DNA of 59,784 nucleotides from Crocinitomicaceae bacterium (GCA_029252405.1 JAQXBM010000044.1:1-59784); one strand, 5' to 3'; shown: positions 1 to 8,665, numbered from the stretch's first letter. The notes: generated by a model from the sequence alone, not told the origin. Numbers and translations are program-made.

Positions 1-34
1 GTCTATAATTATCTGGATGAATGTCTTTTCTCAT
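1..34 (-). CDS. rpmE2: 50S ribosomal protein L31 type B, N-terminal fragment cut by the window edge
   Basis: On the minus strand an ATG at 34-32 opens a frame reading MRKDIHPDNYR before the window ends. This matches the conserved start of type B (zinc-independent) ribosomal protein L31, which usually begins M(K/R)KDIHP-NYR. Only 11 residues are visible, so the call rests on that motif and on the Bacteroidota -7 box about 38 bases upstream at 73-80. The protein would sit on the large ribosomal subunit. The rest of the gene lies outside the window. Confidence 0.75.
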   Translation of the reverse strand, partial: MRKDIHPDNYR

Positions 35-72
35 AACGAAATATTGTAATAATAATCCCTTTAACAGGGACG

Positions 73-80
73 CAAAGATA
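73..80 (-). promoter_or_regulatory. -7 box (TATCTTTG) of rpmE2
   Basis: On the minus strand this reads TATCTTTG, an exact match to the Bacteroidota TAnnTTTG element. It gives a leader of roughly 30 nt to the L31 start at 34. No clear TTTG was found at -33. Confidence 0.5.
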
Positions 81-247
81 TGTAAAGTTTTTTATTTAAA
101 ACCTGAGTTTTCTTAAAAATTTTATCCTGAATTCATTAAAAAGAAGAAATTGCACAATCCTTCAGCAAATTTTGAATCCAAAACAGGATAAATACTACTC
201 TTCATCAAGTTCTTTGCAAATTTAAAATATTCCTCCTCAATTTGCGT

Positions 248-255
248 TAACTTTG
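248..255 (+). promoter_or_regulatory. -7 box (TAACTTTG) of the beta-helix lipoprotein gene
   Basis: TAACTTTG matches TAnnTTTG and lies 16 bases upstream of the ATG at 272, implying a leader of about 10 nt. A correctly spaced TTTG for -33 is not evident. Confidence 0.4.
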
Positions 256-271
256 GCAACAACTGTAATAT

Positions 272-1681
272 ATGCTGCGACTTATTCTTCCTTTTATCGT
301 TCTTGTTTCTGTGCTTGGAGCTGTTAGCTTGACGAGCTGCAAGAAGACTGTAAACTTTTCAAGTGGCAATTTGACGTTCAGCAAGGATACGGTTGTTTTT
401 GACACTGTTTTCACTACAATTGGCTCGACAACGCAACAATTCAAATTTTACAATAACGATAGTCGCACGATAAATGTGCAAGAGGTGGAATTGATGGGCG
501 GTGACAACTCTCCATTTCGTGTGAACGTCGACGGTATTGTTGGAACAAACTTCGAGAATATTGAAATTGAAGGGAACGACAGCTTGTTCGTTTTCGTTGA
601 AGTTACTTTGGAGGTTAACAGTGCGACGAACCCTATGGTGATTGAAGACAGTATTCGTTTTCGAACGAACGGTGTTGATCAATACGTGAACTTAGCCGTT
701 TGGGGGCAGGATATGTATTTTCACAATAACGATTTTGTGGTGGGTACTTGGCAAAATGACAAACCTCACCTCATTTATGGAGACGCTGTCATTAACGAAA
801 ACACTTCTTTAACCATTCCTGCCGGAACTCAGGTGTTTCTTCACAAAAACTCCAAACTAACGAATTTCAGAGGGACGCTGAACATTGAAGGGACACTTGG
901 AAACGAAGTTGTATTCCAAGGCGATCGTTTGGAATCATTGTATGATGATGTTGCGGGACAATTCTATGGAATTTACCTGTTCTACGCGAAGGAGAGTAAG
1001 ATCAACTATTTGAATATTAAGAACGGAACCGTCGGAATTCACGTATTCAATGAAGACCCTGCAAATACGGATTATACCTTGCGCGTTACCAACTCGAAAA
1101 TTTCGAACAACGCTTTTTCTGGAATGCTGCTCTACTCTGGTTGTCATGTGAGGGCTGAAAACTGTGTTATTTCAAAGAATACTGTTTACGGCATAGCCAC
1201 TTTTGCTTCTGATTTTAGTTTCAACCACTGTCATATTGTTGGATACAGCAGTGCTGGTTCACAAACGCCTGCTTTGGGAATTAGTAATGTTGGTTATGAC
1301 GAAGTGGCCGATCAGGCGTATGTGACGAACATCAATGAGGGTGAAATAACGAATAGTGTTGTTTATGGTAATTTGGACACGGAATTCGTGATTGATACAA
1401 CTGATGAAACAAACGTGTTGACGTTCAACTTCAATTTCCAGTACAATTTGATTAAGAGTGAAACGGAATATGTTAATCAGTTTTTCTCAAATAATATATG
1501 GAACGACGAACCTTACTTCGTGAGTCCAACGGATAATGATTTCTTGTATTATTCGATTTCACCCTTGCACTTAAACGGAAGTGCTGCTTTCTTGAACACT
1601 GCTGCTGAGCCTGCTGATGGAATAGGAATTAATGGGGTGGTGAGATTGGCTCCTGATATTGGAGCTTACGAAATACCTTAG
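272..1681 (+). CDS. Right-handed beta-helix lipoprotein, conserved in Bacteroidota
   Basis: A 469-aa protein. It opens with a lipoprotein signal peptide (charged start, hydrophobic stretch to residue 19, lipobox LTSC with acylated C23), so it should be anchored in an envelope membrane. Residues 25-150 resemble an Ig-like/abnormal-spindle type beta domain (repeated DTVFTTIG and FKFYNND-like strands). Residues 160-400 have the spacing of parallel beta-helix rungs (ENTSLTIPAGTQV, then NITNSKISNN-type turns). The C-terminus ends in DIGAYEIP, as many Bacteroidota beta-helix proteins do. No enzyme motif is visible, so a surface carbohydrate-binding or structural role is only inferred. It is monocistronic by position, with a promoter box at 248. 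Confidence 0.8.
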   Translation: MLRLILPFIVLVSVLGAVSLTSCKKTVNFSSGNLTFSKDTVVFDTVFTTIGSTTQQFKFYNNDSRTINVQEVELMGGDNSPFRVNVDGIVGTNFENIEIEGNDSLFVFVEVTLEVNSATNPMVIEDSIRFRTNGVDQYVNLAVWGQDMYFHNNDFVVGTWQNDKPHLIYGDAVINENTSLTIPAGTQVFLHKNSKLTNFRGTLNIEGTLGNEVVFQGDRLESLYDDVAGQFYGIYLFYAKESKINYLNIKNGTVGIHVFNEDPANTDYTLRVTNSKISNNAFSGMLLYSGCHVRAENCVISKNTVYGIATFASDFSFNHCHIVGYSSAGSQTPALGISNVGYDEVADQAYVTNINEGEITNSVVYGNLDTEFVIDTTDETNVLTFNFNFQYNLIKSETEYVNQFFSNNIWNDEPYFVSPTDNDFLYYSISPLHLNGSAAFLNTAAEPADGIGINGVVRLAPDIGAYEIP

Positions 1682-1794
1682 CATTTTTAATGTCATTTCC
1701 ACTTTTTTGTTATCGCCCCAAAAAAGTTCGCAAAAAAGCGCTAGTGCTTCCTTTAGTACATTTCTCTGATTTTTTGAAATTTGATGTGTTCAAT

Positions 1795-1828
1795 GATCGC
1801 TCCGCGTCCGCTGCACGCTATCTCTAAC
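1795..1828 (-). ncRNA. Degenerate inverted partner of the 1920-1990 structured element
   Basis: On the minus strand this reads GTTAGAGATAG followed by GTGCAGCGGACGCGGAGCG, which shares the GTTAGrGATAG and AGCGG blocks with the plus-strand element at 1920-1990. The two therefore form an inverted pair about 90 bp apart. The second half (tATAGCGGAAAGCCCG) is not recognisable here, so this copy looks truncated. Function is unknown. Confidence 0.35.
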
Positions 1829-1919
1829 ATTAGCATATTTCAATTCATCATCGGCATTCCCTAAAAAAGGCACGGTCCTCAACAATCGAACGTTTACTTC
1901 GACTAAGAGCGTGATGATC

Positions 1920-1990
1920 GCGTTAGGGATAGGAGCGGCAGCTCTGGGCGATTCTGCCCAGACTATAGCGGAAAGCCCGCTCGAACGCCC
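1920..1990 (+). ncRNA. Conserved structured intergenic element of Flavobacteriia (Flavo-1-like)
   Basis: The block GCGTTAGGGATAGGAGCGGC, a hairpin (TCTGGGC 1943-1949 paired with GCCCAGA 1956-1962), then TATAGCGGAAAGCCCG form a pattern I remember as a very common intergenic element in Flavobacteriia. I believe it corresponds to the Flavo-1 RNA motif, but that is from memory. GGGAT/AGCGG at the 5' end and AGCGG/GCCCG at the 3' end flank a variable hairpin, as in other copies. It sits between the lipoprotein gene and the 3' end of glnN. Its biological role is not established. Confidence 0.55.
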
Positions 1991-1993
1991 AAA

Positions 1994-2027
1994 CAAAAAA
2001 ACCGTCCCTCTTTCGAGAAACGGTTTT
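1994..2027 (-). terminator. Intrinsic terminator of glnN
   Basis: On the minus strand, AAAACCGTTTCTC pairs with GAGGGACGGTTTT around a GAAA tetraloop (13 bp, two G-T pairs) and is followed by a run of T. It lies 24 bases beyond the glnN stop. Confidence 0.85.
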
Positions 2028-2050
2028 CTAGTAAAACTATTTGGGAGTAA

Positions 2051-4237
2051 TTATCGTGTGAATAACATTTCGCTGAATTTCGGGAATGGCCAAGTTTTGT
2101 CCTCAACTAATCCTTCTAATTTATCAGCGTGGTAACGAATTTCATCAAAGTATACTTTAACATCGTCACAGTAAGCTACTGCTTTTTCCTCGATATCTTC
2201 AATTTTGTTCGCTTTCTTACGTGCCGCTAACATATCATCGCAGGCATCTTTCATTGTATTCAAGTGATTCGAGATACGCTTGAGCAGATCAATCTGAGCA
2301 TCAGCCGCTTTTCTTCCCATGTCCTCACCTAAAACATCGTATAATCCTTGAATGTTCTTGAGCAATTTGTTTTGGTATTCGATTACAGATGGAATGATAC
2401 TTCCGATCGCCATCTCACCAATAACACGCGCTTCAATTTGCAATTTGTATACGTACAATTCGAATTCGATTTCCTGACGTGCTTCCAACTCACGTGGAGT
2501 CAAGACACCCACTTTCTCGAACAATTCAACGACTTTCTTATCGTGCCATACAGTTAATGCTCTTGGTGTATCGCGCAAGTTTGCTAGTCCGCGTCCTTCT
2601 GCTTCTTTCACCCATTCTTCACCGTATCCATTTCCTTCAAAACGGATTTTCTTCGATTCTTTGATTAAGATTTGCAGTTGCTTCAAGATCGCTTCGTCTT
2701 TCCCTTCTCCACTTTTGATTCGGGCATCAACGTCTTTCTTGAATTGCTTCAATTGGTTCGCCATGATTGTATTGATGACAATCATTGCTCCTGCGCAGTT
2801 CGCCGATGATCCAACGGCACGGAATTCAAATTTGTTTCCTGTAAATGCGAATGGAGATGTTCTATTTCGATCGGTGTTATCCAACAAGATTTGTGGAATC
2901 TTTCCGATGTTCAATTTCAATTCTGTTTTTTCCTCTGGAGTCATTTTTCCAGCCTTCACGTCCGTTTCGATTTTATCTAACAAAGCAGACAATTGCGAAC
3001 CGATGAATGCAGAAATAATCGCTGGTGGTGCTTCATTTGCTCCCAAACGGTGATCGTTTCCTGCTCCTGCGATACAAGCTCTCAACAATCCTGAGTGATC
3101 GTGAATTGCTTTGATCGTGTTTACGAAGAAAGTCAAGAACTGCAAGTTTGATTTTGGATTCTTTCCAGGCGCTAACAAGTTCACTCCTGTATCTGTTCCA
3201 AGTGACCAGTTGTTGTGTTTACCTGATCCGTTCACTCCTGCGAATGGCTTCTCGTGCAACAATACACGGAAATCATGCTTCCGCGCGATCTTTTCCATCA
3301 AGTCCATCAACAATAAGTTGTGGTCGTTTGCCAAGTTACATTCTTCGAACATTGGCGCACACTCGAATTGGTTTGGTGCAACCTCGTTATGACGCGTTGT
3401 CACTGGAATTCCCAAGCGGATAGATTCCGTTTCGAACTCACGCATGAATGCTGTTGCTCTTTCAGAAATCGACCCAAAGTAATGATCATCCAATTGCTGT
3501 CCTTTTGCCGAAGCGTGTCCGAATAAGGTACGGCCTGCCATTTGCAAATCAGGACGTGAATTGAAATATGCTTTATCTACTAAGAAGTACTCTTGCTCCC
3601 ACCCGAGAGTCGCAACTACTTTCTTTACGTTTTTATCAAAATATTGACATACATCAACGGCTGCTTCGTCTACAGCGTGCAATGCTTTCAACAATGGCAT
3701 TTTGTAATCCAATGCTTCTCCCGTGTATGAGATGAAGATTGTTGGAATGCACAATGTTTTTCCAATTACGAATGCTGGCGATGATGGATCCCAAGCTGTG
3801 TAACCACGTGCTTCGAATGTATTTCGAATTCCTCCATTCGGGAACGAAGATGCATCTGGTTCTTGTTGAACCAACAAATCACCGTCAAATTGCTCGATTG
3901 CTTTTCCAGGTCCAATTGGCTTGAAGAAAGCATCGTGTTTCTCAGCTGTCGCTCCTGTTAGTGGTTGGAACCAGTGCGTGTAATGAGTAGCACCTTTTGT
4001 CAAGGCCCAATCTTTCATTGCTGAAGCTACTTGATCCGCAATACTGCGATCCAATTGCTTTCCAGTGCTGGCTACTTCTTTCATTTTTTTGTAGGCATCA
4101 CCCGGAAGGTATTCGCGCATTACTTCAGAATGAAATACGTTTTCACCAAATAATTCAGAGATTTTTGAATTTAACTCAATGTGTTTAGGCGTTCTATGAA
4201 GTACATCATGATACGCTTGCATACGTTTGTTGGCCAT
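2051..4237 (-). CDS. glnN: Glutamine synthetase type III
   Basis: A 728-aa protein, the length typical of the large type III glutamine synthetase (GSIII) of Bacteroidota (about 729 aa in Bacteroides). It makes glutamine from glutamate, ammonia and ATP in the cytoplasm. GSIII features visible include the ATP/metal loop VNGSGKHNNWSLGT, GAGNDHRLGANEAPP, NRTSPFAFTGNKFEFRAVGS and the family-specific N-terminal FWQPLTGATAEKHD-like block. The frame stays open upstream to a TTG at 4258, but that codon overlaps the -7 promoter box at 4256-4263, so the ATG at 4237 (MANKRMQAYHD) is chosen. It is a single gene with its own promoter and terminator; no nitrogen regulator gene is adjacent. Confidence 0.95.
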   Translation of the reverse strand: MANKRMQAYHDVLHRTPKHIELNSKISELFGENVFHSEVMREYLPGDAYKKMKEVASTGKQLDRSIADQVASAMKDWALTKGATHYTHWFQPLTGATAEKHDAFFKPIGPGKAIEQFDGDLLVQQEPDASSFPNGGIRNTFEARGYTAWDPSSPAFVIGKTLCIPTIFISYTGEALDYKMPLLKALHAVDEAAVDVCQYFDKNVKKVVATLGWEQEYFLVDKAYFNSRPDLQMAGRTLFGHASAKGQQLDDHYFGSISERATAFMREFETESIRLGIPVTTRHNEVAPNQFECAPMFEECNLANDHNLLLMDLMEKIARKHDFRVLLHEKPFAGVNGSGKHNNWSLGTDTGVNLLAPGKNPKSNLQFLTFFVNTIKAIHDHSGLLRACIAGAGNDHRLGANEAPPAIISAFIGSQLSALLDKIETDVKAGKMTPEEKTELKLNIGKIPQILLDNTDRNRTSPFAFTGNKFEFRAVGSSANCAGAMIVINTIMANQLKQFKKDVDARIKSGEGKDEAILKQLQILIKESKKIRFEGNGYGEEWVKEAEGRGLANLRDTPRALTVWHDKKVVELFEKVGVLTPRELEARQEIEFELYVYKLQIEARVIGEMAIGSIIPSVIEYQNKLLKNIQGLYDVLGEDMGRKAADAQIDLLKRISNHLNTMKDACDDMLAARKKANKIEDIEEKAVAYCDDVKVYFDEIRYHADKLEGLVEDKTWPFPKFSEMLFTR

Positions 4238-4255
4238 GGAATGTGTTTTTTTTGA

Positions 4256-4289
4256 CAAATGTACTTGAAATTAGGGGGTGCATTTCAAA
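4256..4289 (-). promoter_or_regulatory. Promoter of glnN (-33 TTTG, -7 TACATTTG)
   Basis: On the minus strand TTTG (4289-4286) and TACATTTG (4263-4256) are 22 bp apart, within the range of Bacteroidota promoters. The -7 element covers the TTG codon at 4258, which rules that codon out as a normal translation start. Confidence 0.6.
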
Positions 4290-4420
4290 TTTTTACACTT
4301 TTTTATCAACAACCCCTGTTAATTTAGGGGCAACTCTATCGAAAAGTGATTTTCTAACTACTCAACACCTCAAAAACCAAGGTTTTAGAGCAGAATTTTA
4401 GAAAATTGTACTTTCACAGT

Positions 4421-5050
4421 ATGAAATTCATTCTATTTCTCTTCTCGGTACTTCCCTTTATTGGAATTTCTCAAGTTGATTTTACTTGGGCCGATTCTGT
4501 TGAAGGCGATTTCTCGTTCATTGAAAATTGGGATTACGAGGAAGGGATCTATGTCAACAAATGGGGGCAGTTGAGTTGTGATGGCTTCTGCCCGATAGAA
4601 ATTGACCGAATGAAGGATGACCAGGGCAGAATTTATGATGATTCCTTGACTGCGTTTTATTCCTACGTGGACACAACTCACCACCATTACACACATGAAG
4701 GGACAGCAAAATCTTATGGATTTGAAGAGTGTCACTACGCATCCGCGAAAGTCCTCTTAGGAAAAGTGCACATTCAAACTCATGTGAATATGTCGACGCA
4801 CACCTCTCTTCACATAGTCTTTGATCCAAATGAAGCTTTCGAAAAACGCACGTTTAAGATCTACCTAATATATAACAGTATCAGAAATGTTCCGCGCCAG
4901 TACTTTATTGCTCTAAATGGAAATGTTGAGATTTCGAAAAAGAAGTTTGATGAAGGGATTATTCAGATGAAGTTTGATTTGGTTTTTCAGTCTGAGGGTG
5001 AGGATGAATTGCAGAGTTGGGAGGGGAAGATTTTGACAAGGTTAGATTAG
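4421..5050 (+). CDS. Exported protein of unknown function
   Basis: A 209-aa protein from the ATG at 4421 (an upstream in-frame TTG at 4406 only adds MYFHS). Residues 1-18 form a signal peptide (MKFILFLFSVLPFIGIS) likely cut before QVDFTW; there is no lipobox. The mature part is rich in aromatic and acidic residues and alternates beta-strand-like segments (HTSLHIVFDP, RTFKIYLIYN, IIQMKFDLVF). It has two or three cysteines near CDGFCPIEIDRMKD, perhaps a disulfide. I do not recognise a family; a small periplasmic beta protein is the most that can be said. Confidence 0.7.
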   Translation: MKFILFLFSVLPFIGISQVDFTWADSVEGDFSFIENWDYEEGIYVNKWGQLSCDGFCPIEIDRMKDDQGRIYDDSLTAFYSYVDTTHHHYTHEGTAKSYGFEECHYASAKVLLGKVHIQTHVNMSTHTSLHIVFDPNEAFEKRTFKIYLIYNSIRNVPRQYFIALNGNVEISKKKFDEGIIQMKFDLVFQSEGEDELQSWEGKILTRLD

Positions 5051-5070
5051 CTTCGCTGATGTCTTCGGCT

Positions 5071-5130
5071 TTGATAGATTGATAGATTGATAGATTGATA
5101 GATTGATAGATTGATAGATTGATAGATTGA
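5071..5130. repeat. 8-bp tandem repeat (TTGATAGA), 7.5 copies
   Basis: Perfect head-to-tail copies of TTGATAGA fill 60 bases between two plus-strand genes and end 20 bases before the ATG at 5151. The unit length is not a multiple of three and the copies are identical, as expected for a simple repeat that changes length by slippage. Because it lies where the promoter of the 5151 gene should be, copy number could alter promoter spacing. Confidence 0.95.
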
Positions 5131-5150
5131 AAAATCGGTAATAAAACAAA

Positions 5151-5696
5151 ATGGTGAAAGGAATAATTGGATTTTTTCTAATGGTGGCAATTGTACTATT
5201 CACCATTTTTGCTGGTTCATTTACAGGTCATGATACTCGCCTCAATTCTCTTAGCAGAATAATCACCTTTATTATTTGGATCTTGTCTTTGCTAATTCTG
5301 ATATGGCGATTCAAGGTTAACCCTATTGAAGAGTTCAAAACAATATTTCAATTCAAGACAAAGTCGAAAAAATTTGAGCGTAGTTTTTTAAAGATCATGT
5401 TCGGTACTGTTTTCCCAATAGTGTTCAGCGCGCTAGTGATCTCTCCAATTATCACTTATTCGTTGATCAAAATAAATTCATCCAATTATCATAAATCTCA
5501 TCTGCAGAAAGCAAAGGTGGAAGAAGTTTATCGCACAAATGGCAAGAGAAATACAAAATACTTCGTTGACATCTTGTACGATGGAAAACCGATTACAATT
5601 AGAATCTCAAGGGACATGATGTATGATATTGAGTCCAATATGCTGATCCCCAATTTGAATAGAGGTCGTTTAGGATTTTATTTTATTCGAGATTAG
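5151..5696 (+). CDS. Two-TM membrane protein of unknown function
   Basis: A 181-aa protein starting at ATG 5151 directly after the tandem repeat. Four hydrophobic stretches are seen: residues 3-22, 37-51, 85-105 and possibly a short one near 106, so two to four membrane segments. The C-terminal 65 residues are soluble and beta-like (AKVEEVYRTNGKRNTKYFV, DGKPITIRI), which recalls the small beta domain of DUF3592-type membrane proteins, but the match is loose. No catalytic motif is seen. It is followed by a shared terminator. Confidence 0.65.
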   Translation: MVKGIIGFFLMVAIVLFTIFAGSFTGHDTRLNSLSRIITFIIWILSLLILIWRFKVNPIEEFKTIFQFKTKSKKFERSFLKIMFGTVFPIVFSALVISPIITYSLIKINSSNYHKSHLQKAKVEEVYRTNGKRNTKYFVDILYDGKPITIRISRDMMYDIESNMLIPNLNRGRLGFYFIRD

Positions 5697-5766
5697 ACAT
5701 CAATCCTTAAGATTGAAGTATTGAGCAAGGAATGGTTGATAGGTAGTTTGTAAAGTCCGAAGAATA

Positions 5767-5801
5767 AAAAAAGGCACCTACTCAATGCAGATGCCTTTTT
5801 T
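5767..5801. terminator. Bidirectional terminator between converging genes
   Basis: AAAAAAGGCA (5767-5776) pairs with TGCCTTTTTT (5792-5801). The A run on one side and the T run on the other let it end both the 5151 gene (plus) and the heme lipoprotein gene (minus, ending 5816). Confidence 0.85.
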
Positions 5802-5815
5802 CCAATTAATAATTG

Positions 5816-7216
5816 TCATTTATCTTTGTTGATACTGCCATGAATGGACCACGCAAAATCGAGTTGAACCCAACCGTTAAACATGGTGTCACTCATATCT
5901 ATGTACTGATCTCCAGTATATCCAAAAAAGCCAGAGTCACGATTGAGGGCCGCCTGAGCATGGCAACTCATACAATTTGATTGCATACCATACTGATACG
6001 TAGAATCCAGTCTATTATAGTTATTAAACTTAGACAAACCTGGCTCCAAATATGGATTGTAACCGATAATAGGAGTTACTCCTTCATTCGTACCTCCTTC
6101 AACTGGCTGATTCGGCCAAACCATTGCATAAGCAGTCGAAACAGCATAGTGACCGGCAGCACCTGTCAAATTCGTTGGTTTCAAGCCAGCCTCCCAAGTC
6201 GAACTTGGAAAATCTGGAGTAGATGGATCAGTTGTCCAGAAAAATGTTTGCCACGTCCAATTACTGATCTCTTTGGTACCTACGTGCATTGCTACAAGAA
6301 TCGCCAAGTCACCTGCTTCTACGCTTCCTGCACCCTGCTGCTTATTCATAAAGGCTGCTGCCTCTTCATCTAAAGCATAATGAATGAATTCATCAATGTT
6401 GACAATTGAACTTGTTGGAGGAGTATCAGAACTATCAGAAGTAGGAACGGCTATTTTACCCGTTGGTTGAGAATTAGTGACGTCCGCATAAACGAAAGAT
6501 CCCCATTGTGGCGTATCGTACTCCTGTTCTAGGTTGCTTGGAGGTCCTTTCCACGCAGGAATTTGAATGTACTTATCGCTTACCTTCCCCAGATAGTATG
6601 TTGGTTTAATTGTCACAGCACTATTCGGAAAGGGATCGATTCTTCCAATTCCTCCAGAATTATTCATTTTGCTATCTATCGTCGACTGATTCATTATCAT
6701 ATTCTTTGTCGCGTAACATGCTGCATTCGGATCATAGGATACCGTTACAAATAGGTTATCATCAAGATCGACATTCTCTCCTACGTTTGTGCCGAATGTA
6801 TGGTGCTGCTGTCTTGGACTTTCTAACATTTCCAAACTAGACTTTCCTGCAGTGCAACCAGCCGTCGAATCTCCATCTGCACACGCCTGTTTTATATCTG
6901 TTGCCCCAAGCCATGTTTGGTAAACGAGCAATGTGTCTTCATTATACACTTGATTAGATTTGGATGTTAACCCTTGCCAAATCCCCCAAGCGTGTTTTGT
7001 AATCTTTACAGTATCTCGATCTTCCAGCCATCCGAGAATTGTACTTTGTTGTTCTGGAAACTTGAAGTCAGCATTACCCGCGATAGTTGCCGGCAATTCC
7101 TGTGGTTCAACAGTAATTTCGATTGAGTCGGTCTCATCGTTTTCAACACAACTTTGCAGTGTCAACACGAAAGACATCAGAGTAATAACTCCGAGAATAG
7201 TGATTTTCAATTTCAT
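5816..7216 (-). CDS. Lipoprotein with a single c-type heme site
   Basis: A 466-aa protein with a lipoprotein signal (lipobox LQSC, C23), so envelope-anchored. Close to the C-terminus is one heme c attachment motif, CMSCH at residues 415-419, in the context QSNCMSCHAQAALN that is typical of cytochrome c domains. The long middle part contains tryptophan-rich blocks (WGIWQGLTS, ISNWTWQTFFWTTD, STWEAGLKP, YAMVWPNQP) also seen in large cytochrome-c-containing proteins of heterotrophic bacteria. A role in periplasmic electron transfer is inferred from the heme motif only. It is monocistronic, with promoter and terminator assigned. Confidence 0.7.
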   Translation of the reverse strand: MKLKITILGVITLMSFVLTLQSCVENDETDSIEITVEPQELPATIAGNADFKFPEQQSTILGWLEDRDTVKITKHAWGIWQGLTSKSNQVYNEDTLLVYQTWLGATDIKQACADGDSTAGCTAGKSSLEMLESPRQQHHTFGTNVGENVDLDDNLFVTVSYDPNAACYATKNMIMNQSTIDSKMNNSGGIGRIDPFPNSAVTIKPTYYLGKVSDKYIQIPAWKGPPSNLEQEYDTPQWGSFVYADVTNSQPTGKIAVPTSDSSDTPPTSSIVNIDEFIHYALDEEAAAFMNKQQGAGSVEAGDLAILVAMHVGTKEISNWTWQTFFWTTDPSTPDFPSSTWEAGLKPTNLTGAAGHYAVSTAYAMVWPNQPVEGGTNEGVTPIIGYNPYLEPGLSKFNNYNRLDSTYQYGMQSNCMSCHAQAALNRDSGFFGYTGDQYIDMSDTMFNGWVQLDFAWSIHGSINKDK

Positions 7217-7280
7217 GGTATAGTGTTTAAATTTTTAAAAAGGTAGGGAAAAAAAACGCTCCGTCTAACTTTCACAGAAT

Positions 7281-7308
7281 CAAATTTAGCAAAACCCTAT
7301 AACACAAT
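7281..7308 (-). promoter_or_regulatory. Promoter of the heme lipoprotein gene
   Basis: On the minus strand ATTG (7308-7305) and TAAATTTG (7288-7281) are separated by 16 bp. The -7 element is exact, while -33 has one mismatch. The leader would be about 58 nt. Confidence 0.5.
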
Positions 7309-7432
7309 GCAGGTAAAAACACCTGTTTACAGAATCTGAGAGTGTAAAAGCTACACCTTAAATAGGTTTACGCGAAAAGTGAATCACTGCTTAGCTCTAA
7401 TCCTGAGAGATTTACAGTGTAGTAGGTCTGAT

Positions 7433-8665
7433 CTAAAAATCAAACACCAACTCACTCAATTTATCCGAATCAAAATAGGTTTGCGCGACTTTTTGAACAT
7501 CGTCTACAGAAATCTTGTCCAATTCCTTATAGATTTCCTGCATGGTATCAACCTTACCAAAAATCAAAACGCTTTTCCCGAGGCTAAACATGAGTTCAAG
7601 GTTCGTGTCTAAGGACAAGGCCAAGTGACCTTTTAACTGTTCTTTGGCTTCCGAGATTTCGCTTGATGTCAACTGATCATGAATCAGTTTATCCAATTCT
7701 TCATGAATAAGCTTGATCGCTTTCTTCAAGTATTTCTTGTCTGTCCCGAGGTAGATATTCCAATAACCTGTATCAGAGTATGGCGTGTAATTCGCTTCCA
7801 CGTTGTAGGCGTAGCCGTATTTCTCACGAATGGATAAAATCAAACGCGAATTAAGCGCTGGGCCTCCAAGCAAATTTGTGAGTAAGGTCATTGCTCGACG
7901 ATTATCTTCATTGTAAGATGGCGCCATTCCTCCAACCAAAGTGTGGATCTGGTAATTCGCTTTTTTCTCGCGAATTTTGAATGGCGGAATCGAAACCAAA
8001 GGTGGCTCCAGTTGCGGTTTTCCATTCCCCTCAATCGATCCAAATTCCGCTTCCAGAATTTTTCGCACTTCCGATTCAGGAACATCTCCCACAAAGGAAA
8101 GTACCATATTCTTTGGCGTAAACAGGCGATCTATGTAATTCAAGATGTCATCGCGAGTAAATCCTTTCACCGATTTTTTCGTTCCGAGAATGTTATACCC
8201 GAGTGCATGTCCCTTGTATAAATGCGCTTCAAATTCGTCGTGAATTCGCTCAACTGGGCTATCCAAATAAGACATGATCTCATCCAAAATGACATCTTTC
8301 TCCTTCTTGAGCTCCTTTTCAGGGAATGTAGCACTTTGCAAAATATCTCCAATCAACTCAGCGGCAATGGAAAAATGCGCCTTGCGAAATGAGGCATGAA
8401 CTGAGATTTCTTCCTTGTTCGTATAAGCATTCAGCTCACCTCCCACTCGATCCAAATCTGAGAAAACATCGAAGGAAGTTCGTTTTTTCGTCCCTTTGAA
8501 AATACAGTGTTCGATAAAATGTGCCAAACCCTGCTCGTGGTCTTTTTCAAAACGTGATCCAGCGTGAATCATCACACCAAGGTGCGCGACATATGCCTCG
8601 CGCTTGAGGTAGACGACCTTCATCCCGTTAGAGAGTTTGAAAATTACCGGATCGAGTTCGATCAT
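7433..8665 (-). CDS. Cytoplasmic M16 (insulinase-like) zinc peptidase
   Basis: A 410-aa protein without a signal peptide. It has the inverted zinc motif HFIEH (H49, E52, H53) and the third ligand E130 in ILDEI, the normal spacing for M16B processing-peptidase-like enzymes. The second half carries the M16 C-terminal domain (NSRLILSIREKYGYAYNVEA-type motif; the R/Y pair that contacts substrate lies in REKYGYAY). It hydrolyses peptides. It is last in a minus-strand run with DUF4494 (9353) and pdxH (8698), with gaps of 13 and 32 bases, so it is probably cotranscribed with them. Two further M16 genes, both exported, lie at 13327-16926. Confidence 0.93.
   Translation of the reverse strand: MIELDPVIFKLSNGMKVVYLKREAYVAHLGVMIHAGSRFEKDHEQGLAHFIEHCIFKGTKKRTSFDVFSDLDRVGGELNAYTNKEEISVHASFRKAHFSIAAELIGDILQSATFPEKELKKEKDVILDEIMSYLDSPVERIHDEFEAHLYKGHALGYNILGTKKSVKGFTRDDILNYIDRLFTPKNMVLSFVGDVPESEVRKILEAEFGSIEGNGKPQLEPPLVSIPPFKIREKKANYQIHTLVGGMAPSYNEDNRRAMTLLTNLLGGPALNSRLILSIREKYGYAYNVEANYTPYSDTGYWNIYLGTDKKYLKKAIKLIHEELDKLIHDQLTSSEISEAKEQLKGHLALSLDTNLELMFSLGKSVLIFGKVDTMQEIYKELDKISVDDVQKVAQTYFDSDKLSELVFDF

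Noticed and set aside
1911-2135. Open frame of 74 codons overlapping the structured element and the glnN terminator
   Set aside because: It runs through a structured RNA-like element, a terminator and the antisense of glnN, with no promoter or recognisable protein.
2348-3924. Several plus-strand frames of 60-130 codons opposite glnN
   Set aside because: They are shadows of a strongly conserved gene on the other strand.
4238-4258. Longer glnN start at TTG 4258
   Set aside because: The codon is part of the -7 promoter element; the ATG at 4237 gives the normal family length.
5071-5130. Tandem repeat considered as a CRISPR array
   Set aside because: 8-bp units without spacers; no cas genes.
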